A stretch of DNA of 64,000 nt, from assembly GCF_000516985.1 (NCBI RefSeq), contig NW_006917102.1:1210643-1274642 (forward strand), given 5' to 3'. Positions within the stretch are counted from its first letter, which is position 1. Every line of letters starts with the position of its first letter. Under the pieces are notes generated by a model, which worked only from the letters and a program-made list of their open reading frames with translations, made no database searches and was not told where the DNA came from. Of the stretch, positions 55,839-64,000 are shown one piece after another. Source of the DNA: Pestalotiopsis fici W106-1. Its lineage: Eukaryota; Ascomycota; Sordariomycetes; Amphisphaeriales; Sporocadaceae. The translations under genes and the position numbers were made by a program.

Positions 55839-58726
55839 GATTAGAGGAAGCTCCTAGATGCGGCGATAATACGACACTCGTTGCAATTTGTATAATGTTG
55901 TGTAAGGGATCTCTTCGCTGCGTTGTTGAAGCTGTCTTGTTGTCTTGTCTTGGATGGTTCTTGTTGTGTTGTGCACATGCCTCTAGCGATGGACAGGTAC
56001 GAAGTCACACAAATCGTGGTTAGCCCCAAAGCTGTAGCATCATCGTTCTTGCCAGTCACGACCTGGGTTGAGATGTGTCGGACTAGAAAGAAATGAAACA
56101 AAATCAATGGGTATTAATTGAACACAAGAAGCGATCTAATTGATCTCGAGTCTCGTGCATGCGTTCCGTCTCGGCGATGGCAAATATCAAGCTTGGCAAC
56201 CTGGTAGCTTGGGGCCGGACTTTGCCTTCTGAAACGCGGGTTCCAATGCGACACTTCCAAAGTTGAGTCAATAATCTCCAACTCACCAATGAAGATGACG
56301 CCCGGTATTTAACAAGCTGGACTTCTCTAGGGTCACATGATTGGTCTCTAGAGTGCATAACGAGGCGGCAAACTGCCATGTTGCAAGCTGATGGGCTGAA
56401 TATAGACGGTATGATTTCTTGGCAATGACATCATCACACCAAAGCGTGTAATCTTTTCTTATGATAAAGTCGCATTTATCTTACTTGTCGCTAATAATGT
56501 GTATAATTACTATAATCGTGCTTAAGACTGAAATAGGAGTGTTGGCTCAAGCTCAAGGTTTGATAATCAGCGGAATGGCTGATAGAGAAGATAGCCCTCA
56601 GAAAGCCTGACCACTTGTGGTCAAATTTTCCTAGTTCAAATGACACTGTATGCAACATTACTTGATGCTCGAATAATTCTTATTATGATGCCGATTTGGT
56701 TGTTATTTGCTCGTTTTGATTGATAGCCTTGCACAGTTCCAATGATCCTACCTGTATAGGCCAACATTCTAGTATTTGCATAATTGGTTGCAATGTCTCT
56801 TGGATCGGGGCGGGTTCATGTTAGAGGATACGGCTGAATGTGTTCGACTTTCTAGTCAGTTTTATGTCGGGCTGTGATTTGTTTCCCTGCCGTATCCTTC
56901 CAGCTTCTAGGTCACTCGGTCCATTAACTCAATCAAGCCTTTTATTTCTGGTGTCTCATATGCTTGGAAAGAAGTGTTTTGAGTAGGAGTCGTCGGAGTA
57001 TACAATTCTGCTAACCATAGACTGCTCAACAGAGTGCGCATGGTACTATGACCACCACAAACCTTGAAAGGGATTAAAGACTGGAGTGAAAACACTAAAT
57101 AACACACGTGCAAGAATACTGCACCATAAAACGATTGCAAGTATGTGCCTTGACTTTGCCAAGAACAAACAAAGGGCCACATTCTCTGGATGCTGTGAAA
57201 TAAATTCACATGCACACATTATTTAGTCTCTAATATGCGTCACTGTGTGTTTGATACACAGCAGGTATGTATTTTTTTTTTTTGACTTGTCAGCAATTGT
57301 GATACTTTTATAAAGATGCAAGCCCCAGATCGTATGATGATGGGTGAAGGCACGTCTGCGGGTCCTGGACCTCTATGACCAGACGTGGACAAGCAGCAAA
57401 TAAGGTTGCGAATCAGCATTGGACGGGATGTGCATTTCAGCCTCAATTCCTCTACTGCTGGCGATCTCATGACCGAACACGCCAGCTTTCTTGCGTGCCA
57501 ACCGCCTTCGAACGTGGCTTTTGTGTTAATAACGTGAGCGAGTTCGGAGGACCCTGATGGCCAGATCGCCCAACCCCTGGGGCGCGATTCTCTAGGCGGA
57601 CCCCTCCGGACTGCCGGTACTCTCTTTACATCAAGTACCCGTGTCACCATGAATGCCTTTGCACGCCTCGAATCTCAGTGTTGGAGGAGGAGACAGCCTT
57701 ATATCATGTGGCTTCACCGCTACAAGATGACCATATCCACCGCTCCATCTTGCATGTAATTGCAAACCTAGATGTATTTGCATTGGACTGCTGGTCAATA
57801 CAAGTTTGGCGGGACGACAGGAACCACTTTGGAGGGGTGAAGTGGATCAAAAAGATCGGGCTTGCCGTAGCACAACGGTAAGTTATAGGCAGCCCGCAGT
57901 AGCAGTGTTTGTCACGGGTCCATTGACGACGACAACAGAAGACGGGCTTGGAAACTTTTCCAAAGAATCTCCTGAGCCTTGCCTGTTTACCATCTGGATA
58001 GGATCAAGTAGTACATGTCCTACCAACCTGCCTTCTCATCGTGACAGTCACATGGTCAACCCTTCGGACGAGTCCCGCCGCCGATAAAGATGAGCTGGGA
58101 TTCTTTAGATTAGATGATGGCGATAACGGACCGCCAGTCCCCGGGCGACGACTTGCTTTCTTGGCTTTTAGGAGCCGCACCACGTAAAATTTCCCTTGTA
58201 TATACATGCACCAACTTCTCCTTTTTCACCAACGGTAACCAACGCTCTTCTTGTTTGCTGGGTGCCGAGTCGCAAGAGCTCCTTATCTCTGCAGAACTCG
58301 GCTGTTAGTGAACCACACATCGGAGCTGTGCCACCGTTTACTCGCCTGCGTCCGCTCAGAAGGTCCGAGACCCACCGGGCATCTCTGGCCCCCACCATCG
58401 CCGGCCTACTTCCGGAATTGTTCTATGTGCTCGTGTCACACATCAAGTCACATTGACAATCCGAAACCAAACACTTTAGTCCCAAGGCCGTGACTTCCTT
58501 TTGATTGTCAATCCAATAGATTTCCTTAGTCTGAATCACCAAAGCTTCACAAAACACAATTTTTTTTTATTCAATCCCCATCTTTGAAATCGGCGATTCC
58601 CAAGGCAACAACACACAGAGCGAGCACAATTGGTCTTTCAATAGACCGACTGATCGGGTGGGCCGATTCTAGAAGCAACACGCAACAACATTTATAGACC
58701 CATCGTACCACACAGTTGCCACCACC
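55839..58726. other. Gene-poor intergenic region
   Basis: 2.9 kb between divergent genes. It is AT-rich in 56400-57200. A T12 run lies near 57270-57281 and a T run near 58561. A 136-codon ATG frame on the minus strand (57650-57240) has no domain or splice support and I do not call it. The leader before 58727 is A/C-rich. Confidence 0.45.
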
Positions 58727-60246
58727 ATGGAGCAACCGACTGCTCAACCCGTGTTTCCCGTCGCCAACGCTACGGTTCCCTTTTGGCGCACCGAGCTGCA
58801 CGAGCTCGACTCTCATCGAAGCACTGAAGAGCTTCCTGCCGAGCAGGATGTTGTCATCATCGGCGCCGGCTTTTCTGGAACCACTTGCGCATACTATCTG
58901 ACTGACGACAACGCTGAGTCGCCGAAGATCACAATCTTGGAGGCTCGTGAGGCCTGTTCTGGTGCCACGGGCAGAAATGGTGAGTCTCAAACCCATACTT
59001 TCTCAAGTAATTGCCACAATTATTAACCAAAACTCACAGGCGGTCATTGCAGACCCGACTTGCACGTGGGATTCGCCACTCGTCGCGACAACAGGGGCTT
59101 CGAGGCAGCAAATGCAGTTGCCTGCTTTGAGCTTGCCAACCTAGAAGCTGTCACGGCACTGGTGCGCAAGGAGCAGATCGAGTGTGATTTCGAGGAAGTC
59201 ACGTCGGCCAATGTCTATCTCGACGAGAAGCAGGCCCTCTCCGCCAAGGAGAACTTGATGGAGATGAAGGAGCTCAGATGCCCGACTGCCAGCTTGGTCA
59301 AGTACCACGGCCCAGAAGAGGCAGAAAAGGTCTCGGGCGTCAAGGGCGCAAAGGCCGTCACGACTTTCCCGGCAGCCACGATGTGGTAAGTTGCTGTGCG
59401 CTCAGCGTGGTCAAGTATCGAACTAACAAGTATTAGGCCCTACAAGTTCATCTTGCACTTGCTTTCGATTCTGGTCGCCAAGGGTGTCAATCTGCAGACC
59501 AACACACCCGTCCTCAAGGTTTCCGATTCGGCAGATGCCGATGGATACTGGACCGTCACCACCTCGAGAGGTGACATCAAGACAAAGAAGGTGGTCTTTG
59601 CCACTAATGGCTACACAAGTGGTCTGCTGCCCGAGTACAGCCAGATCATCCGCCCCGTCCGCGGCACCTGCAGCCGCATCACCGTTGCCAACCCCGGCCC
59701 TCCCATGGGCAAGCTCAAGTCCATGGTGCAGTACTATGGACCCAAGACGGCCGATTATCAGGCCAACCGCGCAGATGGTAGCTTTGTCATTGGCGGCGCC
59801 TGGTCCACTTGCAGATTTAAGCACGTTCAGCAGTGGCGTGATGTCGTGGATGACTCCCAGACTGTGCCTGCCGCAGCTGGGTATTTCGACGACTTTATGG
59901 AGAGGACCTTTGTTGGATGGGATCACTCCGAGTCCAAGGTTGACAAGCTGTGGGCTGGAATCATGGGCGTAAGTCTTTTTTGCTTTGTCACCAACAGCTG
60001 GATGACCAACTAACACGTGAATAGTACACCGAGGACAGCGAGCCGCACCTTGGCAAGATTCCGAACAAGGAGGGTCTGTTCATCTGTGCCGGTTTCAACG
60101 GCCACGGAATGCCGCTAGTCTTGCTCTCTGCAAAGGGTGTCGCCAACATGATTAAAGATGGCATTGATTTCTCAGAGACTGGAATCCCATCCATTTACGA
60201 GACGTCCACGTGGCGCCTCAACAAGATCACAGAGGTCCCGGTCTAG
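58727..60246 (+). CDS. FAD-dependent oxidoreductase (DAO family)
   Basis: Four exons: 58727-58979, 59040-59385, 59437-59968 and 60025-60246, encoding 450 residues. The dinucleotide-binding fold is clear: DVVIIGAGFSGTTCAYYL (GxGxxG near residues 46-51), ITILEAREACSGATGRNGGH (acidic end of beta-2, then the GRNGGH loop of DAO enzymes), and the second FAD motif TKKVVFATNGYTSGLLP. The C-terminal GLFICAGFNGHGMPL is the usual last FAD contact. This is the glycine/D-amino-acid-oxidase-like subfamily that includes gamma-glutamylputrescine oxidase and many fungal orphans. It oxidises an amine or amino acid; the substrate is not known. No peroxisomal SKL-type end (tail is ITEVPV), so a cytosolic location is likely. 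Confidence 0.88.
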
Positions 60247-60444
60247 ACTTTGTCATGCGACGGAGCAAGTTACGTAGCCATGTATAATTACACAGAAGAC
60301 AACAGAAGACAACAGACCAAGCAAGAGAGCGCCGCTTTAGAGAATAGAAAGCCCATTCTTTTCCAAGATTGAATGCCCTTTACATGATCCGAAAGCTGTG
60401 ACATTAAGTACTTCTTCAACGTGGGTCTGTGGAATCAAATTGTA

Positions 60445-61335
60445 TCAAGTACACTTGGAATGCTGTACAAAACCGTCTGGAAACTGTAGACTATCAAGAA
60501 ACGACCCTCTCACCTGAGAATCTGACGATGTTTCTGGAGACCACGCCGCAAAGTACTGCGCAGCCAAAGACAAGTCCACAAACCCACCACCACCAACCTT
60601 GTCATGTCGCGGACCCAACTCCCGCCACCGACTCATGTGATAACAAGCAATATCACAGTGGATCCGATTCAAGAATCCCAGCACGGTGCTCACGTCCTTC
60701 CTCTCGCCATCCCGAAACGCCGCAATGATGTTCGTCTTGGCCGCCGCGCCCGTGTAGAACGGCTCCAGCCGACAGCGCCGGGCCGGCACAGGCGCGTACA
60801 ACCGCCCCCTCTGCGAGGGGAGCTCCTTGGACGACGGCACCACAATGGAAATGGCCTCGACGCGCGGAAACCCGGCAAACACACAGGCGGCCGAGGGGGG
60901 CCGCACGGGCGGCGCCGCCGTGCACAGCGGCCGCCAGTACGCCAGGGCCACGTGGCGGACGCGGGCAAAGAGGCGGCACGGCGGCACGGCCTGGGGCCGC
61001 CCCGGAGGGACGTAGAGCACGTCGAGCTCGGGGCGGAAGCGCCGAAAGGGAATGGCGATGCCCGCGGCGGGCGAGAAGTGCAGACGCGTCCGTGAGAGGG
61101 CGTGGTCCCTGGCCTCGTGACAGAGGTGCATGAGGACCGAAAAGGCCGTGTCGACCGTCAGGAAGGACTCGTCGTCTGCGCATGTTTCGTCATCTTCACT
61201 GTCATGGTCACTCTCCCCCAAGTCGGTCATCTCCTCCTGTGGTGGTAATATGCAGACCTCGGGAATATCTTCAGGCATTGAATCGTCCCATATCATGGTC
61301 CGGAGCTCGCAGGGGAGCTGCATAAATGTAGCCAT
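60445..61335 (-). CDS. 2EXR-domain protein of unknown function
   Basis: Single-exon gene of 296 residues starting at the first in-frame ATG (61335, MATFMQLPCELRTMIWDDSM). FMQLPCELRTMIW is the signature of the fungal 2EXR domain, an F-box-like fold found in hundreds of paralogues in filamentous ascomycetes; HEARDHALSRTRL and ELDVLYVPPG also fit its second half. An acidic insert (DHDSEDDETCADDES) follows the signature. The stretch 60750-61080 is unusually GC-rich, with CGG/GCC runs, compared with flanking DNA. The function of the family is unknown; protein-protein interaction or ubiquitin-linked roles are guesses. Its 3' end is 199 bp from the FAD oxidoreductase stop (convergent). Confidence 0.8.
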   Translation of the reverse strand: MATFMQLPCELRTMIWDDSMPEDIPEVCILPPQEEMTDLGESDHDSEDDETCADDESFLTVDTAFSVLMHLCHEARDHALSRTRLHFSPAAGIAIPFRRFRPELDVLYVPPGRPQAVPPCRLFARVRHVALAYWRPLCTAAPPVRPPSAACVFAGFPRVEAISIVVPSSKELPSQRGRLYAPVPARRCRLEPFYTGAAAKTNIIAAFRDGERKDVSTVLGFLNRIHCDIACYHMSRWRELGPRHDKVGGGGFVDLSLAAQYFAAWSPETSSDSQVRGSFLDSLQFPDGFVQHSKCT

Positions 61336-62090
61336 TTCATTGGAATGGCACAAGATGGAGGTTGATGAGATATCGACTAGTGTAAGTCTAATTCATTGAT
61401 ACGACTGCGATAATGTTTGCATGCCTCTCTCAGCATGGCTAAATTTGTCCACGATACAATTGACTCGTGCCCATCCGGATCGAAGAGCCAGACGTCACAC
61501 AATGATAAAGGACGAGGTAAATAGATGCATATGTATATATCTCGCATACTTGACATATGCGGAGCCATGATGGAGCTTCAACTGTCCCGGTGTCGGGTGT
61601 GGGGGAAAGCTTCTCCAACGCCAATCAGTCCTTTCTGATACTGTGCTCCTCCTCCTCCTCCTCCTTTAGTGGCCGCTGATCATGGATCATTGTCCATGAC
61701 GTTTTGACTGACTTTCATTCCATCCAATAAGGGTCAACCGGACTATAAAGTCCGGCTGAGCTATCACGGGTATGAGACTGGACTGAAATGCATTCGGGAT
61801 TTAACAAAAAGGAGGTGAAGTTTCATTCTTACACATATCATACATGCCTCAAGCAGTCAAATTCTTTTGCTTAGTTGATATATAAAGAAGACATGAAATT
61901 GAAACATTGAACTATTGTATCTTCTCTACAGCGAGAGCGCGAGTATTAACAAGTGGGAATCCCGAACAAGAAAAAAAGCAAATAGAGCCCCTCCTACGCT
62001 GGCTGGCTCATTTGATGCCGCTGAACAAATGAATAACTGCCACCATGATGCTTCCTTTTTTTATTTGCGCAACACCATGGGAATCGTCGT
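61336..62090. other. Intergenic region
   Basis: Upstream of the 2EXR gene and downstream of WHI2. It contains a CTC microsatellite (61646-61665). No gene is seen. Confidence 0.45.
61646..61665 (+). repeat. CTC/TCC microsatellite
   Basis: Between six and seven perfect tandem copies of a CTC trinucleotide, seen directly. Confidence 0.9.
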
Positions 62091-64000
62091 CTATCGTAGA
62101 CCAATGACGCTCATCTCAAGCGTCCACACCCTGCGGATCCAGACCTTCAATGTGCCGTCAATGCCTTCCACGTCATTCAGGTCTACGCCCTCCCACCAGC
62201 AACGGCGAGCAGGCTTGCGCCAGAAGAGAAGCAGCTTCTGGGCCATGCCGACTGCGTTGCCACCCATATCGTTACCACGGATATCGCTGCGTAGTCTAGC
62301 CAGCGCAAGACTGCAGACGACAGCCTTGTTGGGCTCTCCGGCTCGGTGACCCCATGTGTCGTCGTGGTTGAAGCCGCTGAGAAAAGGTTAGTAGAGACAC
62401 CAAGTAGAATGTTTCATCATCAACATACCCCGCTGTGAGCATCTCAATCAGATGCGCCTCGGTGGTACCTGGCTCGTCGCTTCTCTTCAAGCCCGAAAAG
62501 ATGCCGTCCTGCTTCAACAAAGCACGCGCGGCGGCTCTCTTGACCTCAATCATCTCCTTTTGCTCAATGTCTGCCCTCGGAGGGATGACGTAAAAGTCCA
62601 GGTCCTCCCTAAGAACAATGATACCTGCACGCTTGCTTCCATCGTCTCTTCCGCCACCAAGAGAGTCAATGGGCGTCACTCCTCCATCAGGCGAGGCATT
62701 AGGAGATGCTTCAGTGGGAATAGTCTGTGCAACATTGCGGAAGAAGTCTAGCATATACTGGAGAGATGCAGGGTCATACTGGGAGGTGAGGTCAGTGAAA
62801 TGCATATTGATATTTGAGAGTAAATTGCGAGTGGTTGACGAGTGAGTGAGACTGGAGTTGATAATAGGATTTGGCAGCAAAGGGGTAGGGATCGCAGAAG
62901 TTATGGCCTGGGAACTAACATCAACTTGAACGGCATCACCTTCGGCAAAGCCACCCATGTGGCCTTCGGGAAACAAGCCGTTGGGGAAAAGTGACAGGAG
63001 AACAAATTCAGGCAATGTCAAGAGCTCATCTCTGGACAGTACGAAGCGGGTGCCCCTGCGATCTTTTGTCAGCCATGATGCACACAACATCAAACAACCT
63101 CTGGTGGAGCCTACCGCAAGTCCATGGTGATGGTCTCATCGGCGCCAACATCTGCATAGAAAAGTTAGCGATGCGGCTCCAGGTACACTCAAACGGCCCG
63201 AAACTTACCTCCGATAGCATTGATGGGCGGGCCGCCCTGTTGGACTTGAGTAATAATACTCGATGCTCCTCCGGCAGCAGCCATTAGATAAGAGAATGAC
63301 AAGAGCGGACTATAACCTTCTTCGTATGCAGGAGGCGCTTCGTCCGAGTCTTCGCCCTTTTGAGCTGATGAGCCGGCTTTGTTGTCTTGCGGAAGTGCAC
63401 GTTTGGTCTCGGCAACGGCGTTTCGCAAGCCGCTGGATGATGTAGGAGCGGGTTGACCTAGAAAGTTGGAAGATGGCGGCGCGTAGGCTGGAGCTGCAGT
63501 CGCAGAAGATGCAGCTGTTTCAGAGGCCGGTCCACGTGAGCAGGACGAGGGAAGCTGGAAATGGTCGTCGGCTAGATCCTCAGCAGAGGCGAACTGGTAG
63601 AGGCTGGAGAAGGGCGGAAGCGCTGATGAGCGCGTGGCAGGGAGGGAGAAGGAGGTCGAGGCCGAGGCTGAAGATGCGGCGTCAGGGTAGCGTGGGGGAG
63701 GCGAACGGCGGCGATTGAAGTCCTGGTGGTCTTGGTCCTCTCCTTCGTCGTCTTGGTCGTCGAGGTCAATCTCGTCCGAGTGGGCCTTGTCGTCGGGGGT
63801 TGTCAGTTCCGGGGGTGGTTGGTCGGGTCGGAGCGACTCGATGACAGTTGACAGTCCGGACTGCACCTCCTGCTGGTCGGGCAACGTGGTTGCGGTGGAA
63901 TCTTTGAGCGACGCCGTGGTCGAAGTTGATTCAGATGATGTCGTGACGGTGTCTGGGTCTGGAGATTGGGATACAAGTCGAGCGGCGCTGTGACCGGTGG
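62091..64000 (-). CDS. WHI2: Whi2-like stress-response phosphatase cofactor (5' end missing)
   Basis: Four exons in the window: 64000-63209, 63151-63115, 63055-62429 and 62376-62091. The frame is open at the window edge with no ATG, so the start lies beyond 64000. The visible part is about 580 residues: a long disordered Ser/Pro/Asp-rich N-terminus (QPPPELTTPDDKAHSDE; DEAPPAYEEGY, a PPxY motif), then the BTB/KCTD-like core ETITMDLRGTRFVLSRDELL / TLPEFVLLSLFPNGLFPEG, and a conserved C-terminal block (FYVIPPRADI; GHRAGEPNKAVVCSLALARL). Yeast Whi2 binds the phosphatase Psr1 and is needed for the general stress response, mitophagy and low-amino-acid TORC1 inhibition. The PPxY motif could recruit an Rsp5-type ubiquitin ligase (inference). 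A 37-nt internal exon sits inside the BTB core. Confidence 0.85.

Noticed and set aside
57240..57650. 136-codon minus-strand frame with ATG
   Set aside because: Has an ATG, but no domain, signal or splice support, in a gene-poor region; the only argument is length.
1..64000. CRISPR arrays, prophage or transposon
   Set aside because: No spaced direct repeats, terminal inverted repeats, reverse transcriptase or transposase motifs were seen; the DNA is fungal nuclear.

Overview
This window is nuclear DNA from a filamentous ascomycete (Pezizomycotina, most likely a Sordariomycete; species not assigned). The genes have short GT..AG introns of about 50-165 bp. They include typical ascomycete proteins: the exomer subunit Chs5, Las17/WASP, the amino-acid starvation bZIP regulator CPC1 with its upstream-ORF leader, cyanide hydratase, an NLR-like NACHT protein and a 2EXR protein. 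A run of 100 N (45574-45673) marks an assembly gap. Exon coordinates were worked out by hand from reading frame, splice sites and protein continuity. For multi-exon genes the feature spans start to stop codon, and the exons are listed in the evidence.

Layout. 1-26.8 kb is mostly conserved housekeeping: tetraspanin (+), short-chain dehydrogenase (-), a tRNA-like pol III gene (-), CHS5 (-), an unrecognised and possibly mitochondrial protein (-), eIF1A (+), LAS17 (-), a 69-aa protein (-), the XPF/Rad1 nuclease (+), a 72-aa membrane microprotein (-) and, after a long gene-poor stretch, cyanide hydratase (+). 27-41 kb looks accessory. An NLR-like protein (alpha/beta hydrolase-NACHT-ankyrin, -) is flanked by three small cysteine-containing proteins of one apparent family, one of them broken. 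These are followed by a sugar transporter (-), a secreted ricin-B-like lectin (+) and an F-box protein (-). 42-44 kb holds cpc1 (-) with two uORFs, a CPC1-type binding palindrome and a leader that stays open in the CPC1 frame for over 800 nt without AUG. 44-47.5 kb is gene-poor and contains the gap. 47.5-64 kb holds a monocarboxylate-type MFS transporter (+), a Pex20-like peroxin candidate (-), SEC13 (+), a GPI-anchored sorbosone-dehydrogenase-like protein (-), an FAD oxidoreductase (+), a 2EXR protein (-) and WHI2 (-, cut by the window end).

The genes are independently transcribed and there is no operon logic. Functional links are thematic: Chs5 and Sec13 in secretory traffic, Las17 in actin, CPC1 and Whi2 in nutrient and stress signalling. 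The observations most worth following are the cysteine-containing family around the NLR, the cpc1 leader, and the 122-codon open frame that directly follows the SEC13 stop codon in frame.
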